This document shows, piece after piece, positions 6,666-15,709 of a DNA stretch of 64,000 nt. Made by a program: the position numbers and the translations under genes. The stretch lies in the IMG/VR virus record IMGVR_UViG_3300030108_006260, positions 140,605 to 204,604 of that record, one strand, 5' to 3'. Position 1 is the first letter of the stretch, and every line of letters begins with the position of its first letter. Under the pieces are notes generated by a model, which was not told where the DNA came from, did no database searches, and saw only the letters and a program-made list of their open reading frames with translations. The DNA comes from a virus.

Positions 6666-9600
6666 GGTGTATACGTGAAGTCGCCAGAAATGGCAACGTC
6701 TCCTGATCCATAGTAGAAAAACGTTACGGCTGTGTTACGGCTCACGTGGCTGTACGATCCTATGGACGAGTTCTGTGCCTCACCTCCGTGAATTGTGACC
6801 CCTACTCCTGCAACAAAAGTGACTTCCAAACCTGCGTTGGCGATCCAATGTACATAAGATGTTCCTGCGGTGCCCGACTCTATAGTGATGCTTCGTGTAA
6901 GATCTGTCCCTGTATGGACAACCCACTGGTTGTTGTTACTGTCATTCAGGGCGTCGGTACCTCCTGCATATGCTGTGTCATCAATGTCAAGCACCTCCAT
7001 TCGGATGTCAGCTTTAGAGGCCAACTTGGTGTCCGTGTCGTCCCGGACCTCGACTATTGCTGCCTGGACATCTGTGGAGGTGATATCTCCATCTGGGTCG
7101 AACACCAGCGAGTCGGCATCTGTCGTGTCAGTGTCTGTAATGACAAGCTGGGCGATTCCTCCCCCTAGGGGGTTTGACACAACTACACCTGATCCACTAA
7201 CATAAAAAGACGTTGCTTGTATTACAGTCTCTCCTCCCTCAAGAGGACTTTGCCCATTTACTACATTGATATATTCAATCTTACTATCGTCAGGAGAAAC
7301 CTGAATGGCCCATACCCTCGTGGAGGTCTCCCATACAATCTTCCAAACTACGTCTCCTGTAACACTAGTGGCTTTGAGTATGGTTCCACCATCCAGTGTA
7401 GTAGCTGTGACTCCAGATCCGTCATCAAGGTCATATCCGGCTGTTCCCTGTATGTGTACGTAGCACCAGTCTCCCGCAGTTCCGGCGTCGACAGTAATGG
7501 AAACGTCAGGACCGTCGTCATTTGCAGTGTAAACTCTGTATGTGGCACGAGTAGTATCATCAATAGTGTCTGATGTTCCTGATACCGACACTACAGTTAG
7601 AGCAGTCTCCGTTCCAGGAAACTCTTGTCCAGAATTGAAAACAATGTCCCCAGTCATGGTACCGCCTGTCCTCATAAGAGCACCAGCAGTAGTAACATTT
7701 GCAGTGTCAGTTACATCAGCACCTGGTTCGATTGTGTCCAGCTTGGACCCATCCACAGACAGGTCCCTACCATCAAATGTCTGGGCACCACTGAAGGTAA
7801 TGTTACCTGTCATAGTGCCGCCAGTTAGCATAAGAGCGCCTGCGGCAGTTACGTTGGCAGTGTCCGTTACATCAGCCCCGGTTTCAATGGAATCCAGTTT
7901 AGATCCATCTACAGACAGGTCCCTACCATCGAATGTCTGAGCACCACTGAAGGTAATATTACCTGTCATGGTACCTCCGGTGCGCATAAGAGCACCTGCG
8001 GAGGTAACATTAGCAGTATCGGTCACATCAGCACCAGATTCGATGCCGCTTAGTTTTGATACATTTGCGTCGTGGGCTGTCTTGTCTGCCGCACTCATGA
8101 AGCCTGCGGCACCCGTGGTAGCTACTGCGTGCTGCGTTCCTCCTCCTCGCGTGCCGTGTTGGGAGTCGCTTGCTAATATTCCTACCTGTATGTCATTTGC
8201 ATTAACTGCTATAGATCCGTCTGCATTGGCTATTACGTTTAGGGTACGATCAGTAGAAAGTGTCCCTCCTCCCGTAAGACCTGCCCCCGCAATAATTTGC
8301 GTGGATGTGTCTACTTTTGAGGAAAGTTTAGTGTCAGTGTCGTCCCGTACCTCTACGAGGGCATCCTGGACATTGGTAGATGTAATGTCCCCGTCAGGGT
8401 CGAACACTATGAGGTCAGCGTCAGTTGTTCCGCCTCCACCCACAGATGCTATTGCAGAGTCTATAGTATCAAGTATAGACTGCAAGTCATCAACGGCAGA
8501 TCCACCTATTGTGGTCCAAGAAGGGTCGTCATACACTCCTACTGCGTATGAACCTGCTGTTACAGCACCAGTAGCATTGAGTTGAACACTGGGATTGCCT
8601 GACGCCCCTACCACTTCTGTATGGAAAAGTGTAGTAGGTATAGAAGAGGTGCCAACGGTTATAGAGGCAGTGTCTGACTGTCCTATCTGAATGTCACCAT
8701 TAGTAGAGGTTCCGGTTCCAGCTCTGATGACGGTATCACCTCCTGTGGAGGACCCTCCTGTGGCATCACCTGCTTGTAATATTAGACTTCCGGCAGTGGA
8801 GGACGCAAAAGTAGTATCTCCACCTTGAACAGTAAGAGACCCTCCATCGGATGAGGTAGACGAACCACCCGACAATAGGATGTCAGTCCCATTTAGACCT
8901 AGTAAGGAGGTGGATGTGAGATTTAGAGAAGAGGTCCCGTCCGCTACTGATAAAGCAACACTACTAGAGGGAATGGTAAGATCAATTGCAGGACCCGTGG
9001 TTGATCCTCCCATAATGATATTAAGGGCATTTCCAGATCCTGTCGCTGTCCTGTTTAGGGATAGAAGATCGAATCCAGCAACACCTCCATCATTAAAAAT
9101 TAGGGGATCTGAGGACGGTACATCCGCTTCATTGTCTGTAGGGGCAGAAGTTATGACTGTATTGAGATCGGAGGCAGCAACAACGGAAGTAGGTACCTGA
9201 GACCAATCTGTAGCGGGTGCTCCAGTCTTTATCCAGGCAGTTCCGTTTGAAGCAAACGCAAAGCTACCAGCATTGGCCTGAATGCCTGTGCCAGCTCCCG
9301 GATCTGACACCGTTGTAATTATGGATAGGTTAGGTATACCACCGGCACTAGAGGATAGCAGAATGGGTGAAGAGGCGGCAGGAGCACCACCAACACCAGA
9401 GTCGGAAGTAGGAGCAGAGTTGACAGTAAGTACTCCCGTACGAGATATTGTCATTCTCTCGTTAGCAGCACCTGCTCCACTTCTCCATGCTGCAATATTT
9501 GTAGCAGACCCTGACTGAGTTAAATCCGAAGCAGCACCAGATCCAGAAGAGTTTACGGATAGACCAACGCCTGTAGAACTAGCGCCCATGGTGACACTTA

Positions 9601-10375
9601 GGCCCGACCCTCCTACTGATGAAGACGGACTCTTGTTCAACTCTAGAAGGTTGTGTGTGCCAGTTCCGTCCGTGTGAGCTATAGACAGTGCCGTGTCTAA
9701 GGCAGATGTGTCTATAGACTGTCCCTGATCATAAGCATCTTGAAGGTCTATAACGGGGGCAGCACCCACTGTAGTGATGAACTTCTCCCAGTCGGTAGCA
9801 AGTGCCCCTGTCTTCATCCATAGAGACCCATCCAAGTTAAGAAGAAGGGAGCCTTTAGGCGCAGGAAACCCTGTTGCATCTGGATCACCTGTGCCTGTTC
9901 CTATTAGAATATGGGCTGTTCCGTTTGAACCGAAAGAAGGGGTGTCTGAGGGGTCCAGTATAAGGCCAGCGGAGTAACTGAAGTCAGTAGAGTTATCGGA
10001 CCAACCCCGTGCCAATGTCGTAGTATCAGAAGAATCTCCCCCCAGAACAACACTAGAGTTTATGATGTGAGGGCCACCTGATAGGTTAACTGCCCCTTGT
10101 ACTTCTAGGTCACCCGATAGGATCCAGTCTCCATCAAATGTTCCTACAAAAGTACCGGCCACATTAGATATGTCCAAAATGGAGTTAGCAGCTCCATCTT
10201 GTAGATCAAACAAAGTCCCCCCAGGACCTATTGCAAGGACAGGACTTATGGTAAAAGGAGTAGAGCCTCCCGAGGGACGGTAGGTACTCATGAGTAGAGC
10301 GTCAGATGTAGGGTTAGCCTGGCGCTGAGTAGTGATAGTAGGTATGTTTATACCTAGGAACTTTAAATCAGCCAT
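6662..10375 (-). CDS. Long repeat-containing tail fibre protein
   Basis: A 1,237-residue Ser/Thr/Gly/Asp-rich protein with little Cys, typical of trimeric fibre shafts. The middle carries three copies of a 52-residue unit containing GADVTDTANVTSAGALMRTG and DGRDLSVDGSKLD. The same unit is used about ten times in the plus-strand fibre at 58411 onward. Two copies of a module ending in SLWMKTGALATDWEKF or TAWIKTGAPATDWSQ lie in the first third. The C-terminal part has two related domains (about residues 960-1060 and 1150-1237) with NTAVTFFYYGSGDV-like beta strands. The ATG has AGGA about 5 bases upstream. It is translationally coupled to the lectin-like gene (ATGA), so the two may build one adsorption device. 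Confidence 0.8.
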   Translation of the reverse strand: MADLKFLGINIPTITTQRQANPTSDALLMSTYRPSGGSTPFTISPVLAIGPGGTLFDLQDGAANSILDISNVAGTFVGTFDGDWILSGDLEVQGAVNLSGGPHIINSSVVLGGDSSDTTTLARGWSDNSTDFSYSAGLILDPSDTPSFGSNGTAHILIGTGTGDPDATGFPAPKGSLLLNLDGSLWMKTGALATDWEKFITTVGAAPVIDLQDAYDQGQSIDTSALDTALSIAHTDGTGTHNLLELNKSPSSSVGGSGLSVTMGASSTGVGLSVNSSGSGAASDLTQSGSATNIAAWRSGAGAANERMTISRTGVLTVNSAPTSDSGVGGAPAASSPILLSSSAGGIPNLSIITTVSDPGAGTGIQANAGSFAFASNGTAWIKTGAPATDWSQVPTSVVAASDLNTVITSAPTDNEADVPSSDPLIFNDGGVAGFDLLSLNRTATGSGNALNIIMGGSTTGPAIDLTIPSSSVALSVADGTSSLNLTSTSLLGLNGTDILLSGGSSTSSDGGSLTVQGGDTTFASSTAGSLILQAGDATGGSSTGGDTVIRAGTGTSTNGDIQIGQSDTASITVGTSSIPTTLFHTEVVGASGNPSVQLNATGAVTAGSYAVGVYDDPSWTTIGGSAVDDLQSILDTIDSAIASVGGGGTTDADLIVFDPDGDITSTNVQDALVEVRDDTDTKLSSKVDTSTQIIAGAGLTGGGTLSTDRTLNVIANADGSIAVNANDIQVGILASDSQHGTRGGGTQHAVATTGAAGFMSAADKTAHDANVSKLSGIESGADVTDTANVTSAGALMRTGGTMTGNITFSGAQTFDGRDLSVDGSKLDSIETGADVTDTANVTAAGALMLTGGTMTGNITFSGAQTFDGRDLSVDGSKLDTIEPGADVTDTANVTTAGALMRTGGTMTGDIVFNSGQEFPGTETALTVVSVSGTSDTIDDTTRATYRVYTANDDGPDVSITVDAGTAGDWCYVHIQGTAGYDLDDGSGVTATTLDGGTILKATSVTGDVVWKIVWETSTRVWAIQVSPDDSKIEYINVVNGQSPLEGGETVIQATSFYVSGSGVVVSNPLGGGIAQLVITDTDTTDADSLVFDPDGDITSTDVQAAIVEVRDDTDTKLASKADIRMEVLDIDDTAYAGGTDALNDSNNNQWVVHTGTDLTRSITIESGTAGTSYVHWIANAGLEVTFVAGVGVTIHGGEAQNSSIGSYSHVSRNTAVTFFYYGSGDVAISGDFTYTP
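7640..8060. repeat. Three ~156-bp tandem fibre repeats
   Basis: Three in-frame copies of a unit of about 156 bp (52 codons) start near 7680, 7835 and 7992 in plus coordinates. Their DNA is similar but not identical. Each matches the inner unit of the plus-strand fibre in length and protein sequence. Confidence 0.8.
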
Positions 10376-10456
10376 GAAGTCCTACTGCGGGTCTAAGGGG
10401 TACCATATCCCTCTATATTTAAGGTTATCGATAACCTGAACTAAGTCAGGTCATGA
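10376..10456. promoter_or_regulatory. Intergenic gap with 16-bp perfect palindrome
   Basis: The 80-base gap between the spanin-like gene and the fibre gene contains the palindrome AGGTTATCGATAACCT (10422-10437). On the minus strand it is followed by TAAATATAG and then the fibre ribosome site. It could be an operator, an RNA hairpin marking a transcript end, or part of a fibre promoter; no U-tract follows it. Confidence 0.45.
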
Positions 10457-10852
10457 CTAGTTTGTGGTCAGACCCACAATAACTGCACTTCCTGCTACCC
10501 CAAGTACAAGACCTAACCCAAACATAAACCAGGTACCGTTTTTATCCCACCAGGACTCTGTGGATAAAGAATCTATCCTAGAACGTTGTTCCTCTATGAA
10601 CTCTTCATAGAGACGTGCCTCCAGTTGAAGCTGGCTCCTCAGAAGCGAGTTTTCTTGAGTCAGGCGAGGAACAGCCGCATCATTTTCTAAGGAGAGGATG
10701 AAATCCTCCTCTGTCATCAATATTCCAGAAAAGGGAGCAGGTGACCCTTCTGCTAGAGGTGACGTAAGACGAGGGCCATCTTGTGCTAATGCAAAAGATG
10801 GTATGAGAAAAAAAAGCAGTAAGTAAGATATAAAAGTCTTCAAGGGTTCCAC
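10457..10852 (-). CDS. Signal-peptide and C-terminal membrane-anchor protein, spanin-like
   Basis: A 131-residue protein beginning with a GTG. Residues 1-23 are a typical Sec signal (hydrophobic core, then ALA before Gln-Asp). A short conserved-looking Pro block (SPLAEGSPAPFSGILMTEED) follows, then a heptad-rich coiled coil (~60-100) and a C-terminal membrane helix (~106-127, Gly-rich). Similar small proteins with this PAPFxG-ILxTEE block occur in lysis regions of other phages and are thought to act in envelope disruption. That assignment is by recollection of the pattern and remains tentative. It overlaps the gene upstream by 13 bases. Confidence 0.6.
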   Translation of the reverse strand: MEPLKTFISYLLLFFLIPSFALAQDGPRLTSPLAEGSPAPFSGILMTEEDFILSLENDAAVPRLTQENSLLRSQLQLEARLYEEFIEEQRSRIDSLSTESWWDKNGTWFMFGLGLVLGVAGSAVIVGLTTN

Positions 10853-11190
10853 CAGTCTGGCTTAGCTACACCAACATCCTTAGGATGGGGTCCCTTACGC
10901 CTCTCTTTATGAGGAAGCGCTCCTACTGGGAATCCTGTGAAGGAAGCGGACGAGTCATCGTCTTCTGCTTCTTCAACTTCCTGGTCATCATCCTCACTAG
11001 ATGATTCCTCTTCATCAAATGGATAGTTACCAGACTCTATATCTTCCTCAAGACCGTCATCTATAAGTTTAATTGTGTCAGTTGCTGCTAATAGCACAGA
11101 CGCCCTAAAAAGCCTACGTGCAATAACATGATAGCCCCTATCATGGGCAACCTTTGCTACTTTTTCTAATTTCAGACTAACTTTAATCAT
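10840..11190 (-). CDS. Hypothetical protein with acidic middle and basic C-terminus
   Basis: A 116-residue protein. The first 45 residues predict two amphipathic helices (KLEKVAKVAHDRGYHVIARR). Residues ~50-82 are Glu/Asp/Ser-rich and probably disordered, and the end is basic and Pro/Gly-rich, finishing WWNP. No family was recognised. It lies between two membrane proteins of the possible lysis group and overlaps both, so it is probably co-translated with them. Confidence 0.65.
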   Translation of the reverse strand: MIKVSLKLEKVAKVAHDRGYHVIARRLFRASVLLAATDTIKLIDDGLEEDIESGNYPFDEEESSSEDDDQEVEEAEDDDSSASFTGFPVGALPHKERRKGPHPKDVGVAKPDWWNP

Positions 11191-11669
11191 TTATCAGTAA
11201 AATCTTCTTCTAAGTCAACAGGGGGATACGAAGGCATGGGGTCTGGCATATGGTCGGGAGGGTATTCTCCTGGTCTAACAGACTCACCAGGGAGAGATAG
11301 GACAACTCCCTGCCTCTTTGCGTAAGATTTCATAAAGTTCCACGAGAACAAAGAAGCAACACCTGCGCCTGCAAAGTATCCTACACTAGCGGAAATAGGC
11401 CAAGAAGGGTCACTGAACTCTGGATTTGACCAAATAAGTCCTAGTAGTGCACCACTTATAATTGGATGTAGAGACAGTGTCTCCCTTCCCCACCACCAAA
11501 ACCACTGATTTTCCCATGGCCATTTACCCTTAGCAACGGTATAAGCACGCTTACGAGTAAAAAGTTTAGTACTAGTAAAACGACCAATAATAGTAAAGGC
11601 AAGCATCACGACCAAGAAAGGCCAGTGAGGCAAAATGTTTTCAGAAATAAATAGCCAGGTTTCTTCCAT
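11187..11669 (-). CDS. Membrane protein, holin candidate
   Basis: A 160-residue protein with three likely membrane segments (about 14-34, 66-80 and 91-110), a basic Trp-rich loop between the first two, and a Pro/Asp-rich soluble tail. It sits directly before the signal-anchored spanin-like gene, so a holin or other lysis role is possible from context alone. No specific family was recognised. Its stop overlaps the next ATG (ATGA). Confidence 0.6.
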   Translation of the reverse strand: MEETWLFISENILPHWPFLVVMLAFTIIGRFTSTKLFTRKRAYTVAKGKWPWENQWFWWWGRETLSLHPIISGALLGLIWSNPEFSDPSWPISASVGYFAGAGVASLFSWNFMKSYAKRQGVVLSLPGESVRPGEYPPDHMPDPMPSYPPVDLEEDFTDK

Positions 11670-11670
11670 G

Positions 11671-11937
11671 TCAGCTAGTCCAAGTTGCAGTTACATCCCA
11701 AACATAATATTTTTGTCCACCCGATAAAACGCTAACAGAGACAAAAGAACAAGATAAGGAAGAAGTAAGCGGTACGTCTATATCAATTTTTATTGTATCA
11801 GCTAAATCTGATAAGAGGTACGCACACGGGTCGGAGTAAGTGTTAAACGTCTCTTGTGTAACCTGTACAGTACGAACACAGGTAGTGTCACCTAAGACAT
11901 AGGTAGTTCTAGAACTTGGGGAGGAAGAGCAGGTCAT
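11671..11937 (-). CDS. Small hypothetical Cys- and Ser-rich protein
   Basis: An 88-residue protein with five cysteines (C3, C20 and C38 among them) and alternating hydrophobic residues suggesting a beta fold (TIKIDIDVPL, SFVSVSVLSG, YYVWDVTATW). It lies between the beta-propeller gene, whose stop overlaps its ATG, and the holin candidate. Function unknown; a minor virion part is possible. Confidence 0.55.
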   Translation of the reverse strand: MTCSSSPSSRTTYVLGDTTCVRTVQVTQETFNTYSDPCAYLLSDLADTIKIDIDVPLTSSLSCSFVSVSVLSGGQKYYVWDVTATWTS

Positions 11938-13574
11938 TCTTGTTCGCCTACAATGACAACCTCCTTGATGGACTTCTCGTCAATTATATCAACTAGGTCA
12001 GGAGTGACTCTGATCCTAAACTGGAAGAAGTCAGAGGCAGGAACGCTATCTGTTTGTGCGAGGCGCTGCCATGTTCCTGTGGCGGAGGTTCGGAACTCTA
12101 TACATACCTTAGAACTAGGTATTGTTCCCTTGACTAGGTACCCATGAAGGCTAACAGGTACTGAGTAGGAGAGGGCCTCAAAAGTAACTATGTTATCTCC
12201 TAGGTATGCGTCTTCTGGGTATCGTACAAACCTGTTGTTAGTCAAATCTGTGAACAGAACCAGGTTTCTTACTGACCCGTCTACAGACAGGATGTCAGAG
12301 GCGACCGAGGAAGACTGAGCTACGGAGGAAGAAGACATGTGAGGTACTTGTGGAGTAAGTGGATTGCCTCCTATCAACTTAGAATCGTTAGAATAGTACC
12401 CGAAAGTCATTTGATGACGAAGGGTGGTAAGGTCAAAAACCTCTACACTACCCTCGTTACCAACGTATAGCTTTCTTCTTTCCTCATCAAGATGAAGCTT
12501 AGTGTCCTGTAGCCTAAGCCAATATTCTGAACTTCTCCCGTCTATGTGGGCAGTTAGAAAGTTGTTGCTAACACCCGTTGTAACACTAAGAGCACCCGCT
12601 TCCATGTAAGGGTAGCCAGTCTGGAAGGGATTATTGGTGTTTGTTGTAAGGTCGTTGAGGACCCACAATGACTGTAGAGAAGCGTCAAAGTGGAGACTTA
12701 CAGGTATCGTTACCTGACCCTGAGGAAGGGTTCCATCACCTGAATTTATAGCAACATAGTCTATAAATACAGGAGCAGACAAAGGTAAGTCTGAGGCGTT
12801 AAAAGAAGCGATGTACCCCGGACCGGTGGAAGAAGGAGGAGTTCCTTCAGTACAAGCTACATATAGAGTAGAAGTAGCAGGATCAAAAGCAAGGTCCACA
12901 GGGCCAGAAAGATCCCCTGTTGTAGGCAGTCCAGAAGTTCCAGGAGTTCCTAGACTCTGAATAAGAGTAAAGTTACTGGTACTATAGATGTTTATGATGT
13001 GGTCTACTTGGTTTGATACTGCCAGGTACTCTACCCCATCTACCTCGAAAGTTATAGCGGAAGAAGGCTGTCCATACTGAGGAAGAACCGGAGTTCCCGA
13101 TGCCAAAAACCCTGGAACAGCTCCAAGGGGCTGACCGTGCTCGTTTAGGTAAAGAACTCCGTGGTCTTCGTCAGTTACGTAATACCTACGACCGTCCGAC
13201 AAAGTACCATAGGGTACGGTAGTCGCTGTTCCGAGGCTATCATCTCTTCTGACCCATATCTTCTTAAAACCAGATGATACATTTCCTCCTCCATGAAAGA
13301 GGGGCCTTACCCACCCCTGAAGGCGCTCTGCTCCTTTCCACTCAAATCGTATCTCGCGATTAAGCTGGTCGTTTACCATGAGTCCACTAGACCCGTTGGT
13401 GGCAGCAACCTTGGATGAGTCTAACCGTATGTTTTGGTCACTAGTTAGAGCAGATATGTGATCTTGGATAGCCTGGGCGTAAGATGAATCGGAGAGTACG
13501 GAGTTCTGGCTTACAGTCTGTGCGTTAGATACTACTAACGATAGGAAAGATTTAAAATTTTCAAAAAGAATCAT
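11934..13574 (-). CDS. Beta-propeller-like virion protein
   Basis: A 546-residue protein. From about residue 100 to 420 it has repeated propeller-type blades of the NHL/YVTN kind, for example VDLAFDPATSTLYVACTEG and LHLDEERRKLYVGNEGSVEV, with related strands near SLHFDASLQSLWVLND. Flanking regions are an N-terminal helical stretch and a C-terminal beta domain (CIEFRTSATGTWQRLA). Propellers of this kind usually bind proteins or sugars. Its position among baseplate and fibre genes suggests a tail attachment part, possibly a second adsorption protein. No catalytic motif was seen. Confidence 0.65.
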   Translation of the reverse strand: MILFENFKSFLSLVVSNAQTVSQNSVLSDSSYAQAIQDHISALTSDQNIRLDSSKVAATNGSSGLMVNDQLNREIRFEWKGAERLQGWVRPLFHGGGNVSSGFKKIWVRRDDSLGTATTVPYGTLSDGRRYYVTDEDHGVLYLNEHGQPLGAVPGFLASGTPVLPQYGQPSSAITFEVDGVEYLAVSNQVDHIINIYSTSNFTLIQSLGTPGTSGLPTTGDLSGPVDLAFDPATSTLYVACTEGTPPSSTGPGYIASFNASDLPLSAPVFIDYVAINSGDGTLPQGQVTIPVSLHFDASLQSLWVLNDLTTNTNNPFQTGYPYMEAGALSVTTGVSNNFLTAHIDGRSSEYWLRLQDTKLHLDEERRKLYVGNEGSVEVFDLTTLRHQMTFGYYSNDSKLIGGNPLTPQVPHMSSSSVAQSSSVASDILSVDGSVRNLVLFTDLTNNRFVRYPEDAYLGDNIVTFEALSYSVPVSLHGYLVKGTIPSSKVCIEFRTSATGTWQRLAQTDSVPASDFFQFRIRVTPDLVDIIDEKSIKEVVIVGEQE

Positions 13575-13585
13575 TTCTATTCTCG

Positions 13586-14164
13586 CTAGAGTGTTATGAC
13601 AATACGGTAAGAAACTACGTGCTTATCCGTCTTTACGTTTAGAGGTTGATGAGCCACAGCGAACATGAATTTACTACCGACCTCAAAGGGAAAAGGTGAA
13701 CTTAGTATTTCAGCAAAAAGAGCAACTTCTCCTATGCCGGCGTTTAGCTCTAAGGCACCTATCCTTCCAACAAATGATTTAGAAGTACCATCTAAAGTAG
13801 CTGTTTCTACCTGATCAATGGTATCTCTAAATACCTCGGAGATAAGAGAAGTGGAACTCGGATCAACAGCAGTAGCGGATAGGGGGTTAGAGGGGTCGTA
13901 CCCTGACGTGCCTACAGCAAACTCCATTACCCTAAAAGAAGTGCCGTCAGTTAAAGATCTGGCCATGTATTGGCGGGCCATGTCTGTTACTACAGCAGTT
14001 ACGGTACTGACAGTAGCAGAACCTGACCCAAGAGCAGATCCTGATAGTGAATAGCCGATACACCCTGCTTCTGGTGGCCAATGCTGAGCGAATCCGCTAG
14101 AAGAAGATGACCCTGAGCCTACAAAAGGGCTGAGTGTAGTAAATGAAGATGAAAAACTAGCCAT
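13586..14164 (-). CDS. Tail-collar-fibre-like baseplate protein, paralogue of 25738-26214
   Basis: A 192-residue protein with a Ser/Gly-rich N-terminus. The C-terminal segment KFMFAVAHQPLNVKTDKHVV matches the end of the protein at 25738-26214 (QFLFAIANFPLKFKTPTDTF), and both carry a short AVGTSGYDPSNP / VLGSNGHSPADP block earlier. This layout resembles the N-terminal domain of tail-collar fibre proteins that fasten fibres to the baseplate. The paralogy is seen directly; the attachment role is inferred. Confidence 0.65.
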   Translation of the reverse strand: MASFSSSFTTLSPFVGSGSSSSSGFAQHWPPEAGCIGYSLSGSALGSGSATVSTVTAVVTDMARQYMARSLTDGTSFRVMEFAVGTSGYDPSNPLSATAVDPSSTSLISEVFRDTIDQVETATLDGTSKSFVGRIGALELNAGIGEVALFAEILSSPFPFEVGSKFMFAVAHQPLNVKTDKHVVSYRIVITL

Positions 14165-14591
14165 GTATCACCACGTCTTCCGGATGAAAATCGTCATAAA
14201 ATCCAGAGAAAACCTGATGAAGGGGTCCTCCTATTGAACATTCAGGAGTACCTATACCGTCAAGGCGAGAAAGGAGGCAACACCAAAAAAGGTCATCGTG
14301 ATAGTGTATTTTTGGTATGTTTCCAAGCAAGGTACTACGAAAATAAGACGCAGCAGAAGGAATATCTGTAATTACAGGAGGGTCCTCGGAAACCAGGTGA
14401 GCCACCGCAGCGGCAAGGGAATCCTGTACCTTGTTAGAGGCACGAGCCCACTGTGCTACATGGTTTATCTTATCTGCTAACCCCTGATCCAGTACTGCCC
14501 TTTTGTAGAAAGAAGAGCTGGACAATAAGAATTCAGGGGAAGCATATGCGTATCGGACCCTACTCACGGAAGAGGTGCCTTTCCGTTCCAT
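14157..14591 (-). CDS. Hypothetical protein of the tail region
   Basis: A 144-residue, mostly helical protein (DKINHVAQWARASNKVQDSL). No family was recognised. It overlaps both neighbours, which are virion-type proteins with duplicated counterparts elsewhere in the window, so it is probably also structural or an assembly factor. Confidence 0.6.
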   Translation of the reverse strand: MERKGTSSVSRVRYAYASPEFLLSSSSFYKRAVLDQGLADKINHVAQWARASNKVQDSLAAAVAHLVSEDPPVITDIPSAASYFRSTLLGNIPKIHYHDDLFWCCLLSRLDGIGTPECSIGGPLHQVFSGFYDDFHPEDVVIHG

Positions 14592-15709
14592 ACAGAACCG
14601 ATTCCAGACCCTAAGGAATAAGTATTGTTGCTGTTCAGAGGAGTACGATTAAGGATGGCATCATTTAGTATTCTTAAACCAGGAACACGACCTCTCCACG
14701 CCTGGTTTGGTGACCTGTGGAAAACTACAGCGTCATAGTCATCCTGCTGCGAAGAGAAAGGATTAACTGAAGCGGCTGGGTCTGACATCATATCGTTTCC
14801 TGAGCTTAACAGACGTTTCTGGGCCACATAAACCGGAATGACAGAGAGTGTGTCGTCTAACATCTCACCAACAACGAAGTTGGAAGATACAGAAGTGTCC
14901 CTGCTAAGGTTGGACGAGGGAGAGGCCAGACTAGTTCCAAATATAGCGGAGTAACTTGTGTCCTTAGGAACACCGGGATCGGAAGGAGAGTGAAAAGGAC
15001 TTAATGACCCTACCCACACAGCATTTCTATCAGAAGCAACTCCCCCCGTATCTTCTGACCATGCGTAGAAATAACCCACGTCAGGGTCTGCTACACAGAA
15101 AGTCTGCGCTACTGTGTCATGCATGTAATGACCAGTAGATACAGGCAGGTCCCACGACGAAGTTCCAGTGTTCCAGCCCCCTATGAAACCTAGCTCCCAC
15201 TCAAGACACAAAGGAGCACCTGCCCTCACTAGGCATCTTGCCTGCCACGGAACTACATCTGTAGCAGGATTTTGAATAACGAAGTAATCCCCTGCGGAAG
15301 GTGGAGAGGACGCAGCGTCAAATACAATAAAATCTACTCCAGTAGAACTCACGTTTAGTAAAGCAGACGAATCTAGAGTAACCTGAGTAGCGCTCGGAAC
15401 AGCAGTTATCCTTGCTACAAAAGAGTTTGTAGGGTTAGTGATATCACGTATAGAGATGAACTTGTCCACAAAAGTTGCATCAAATACTCCAGTGGAAGAA
15501 TAGAACTGTTGGGGAGTGGCTGCATTGACGATTCCGTCAGAAGCAGTATAAACAGACGTACCCCAGTTGGCTCCGCTAGCCTCAACTAGGGTAAATTGGT
15601 TGACATTAACAAGCCAATGGTACAAAGCATGAGCTTGTACCCTATATCGAATTGCAGGTGGAGTTGCAGCAGTGGTTGTATCAAAGTTGTGTAAGTGAGT
15701 AGCAACCAT
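14564..15709 (-). CDS. Virion protein, paralogue of 19579-20643
   Basis: A 381-residue beta-rich protein. It shares with the 354-residue protein at 19579-20643 a block of the form PxWQARxxVxxG...xExxxxGGWxxGxxxWxLPVxxx, followed by a beta stretch ending near a Tyr/Trp-rich strand and an Asp-rich C-terminus. This points to duplication of a baseplate or fibre-associated component. Its stop lies inside the next gene, a 28-base overlap. Function beyond virion structure is unknown. Confidence 0.65.
   Translation of the reverse strand: MVATHLHNFDTTTAATPPAIRYRVQAHALYHWLVNVNQFTLVEASGANWGTSVYTASDGIVNAATPQQFYSSTGVFDATFVDKFISIRDITNPTNSFVARITAVPSATQVTLDSSALLNVSSTGVDFIVFDAASSPPSAGDYFVIQNPATDVVPWQARCLVRAGAPLCLEWELGFIGGWNTGTSSWDLPVSTGHYMHDTVAQTFCVADPDVGYFYAWSEDTGGVASDRNAVWVGSLSPFHSPSDPGVPKDTSYSAIFGTSLASPSSNLSRDTSVSSNFVVGEMLDDTLSVIPVYVAQKRLLSSGNDMMSDPAASVNPFSSQQDDYDAVVFHRSPNQAWRGRVPGLRILNDAILNRTPLNSNNTYSLGSGIGSVWNGKAPLP

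Noticed and set aside
7640-8060. Regular repeats considered as a CRISPR array
   Set aside because: The unit is 156 bp, coding, in frame and matches a fibre repeat; there are no spacer-like unique segments.
10376-10456. tRNA gene in the intergenic gap
   Set aside because: The palindrome is short and no cloverleaf or TPsiC-like GGTTCGA segment is present.
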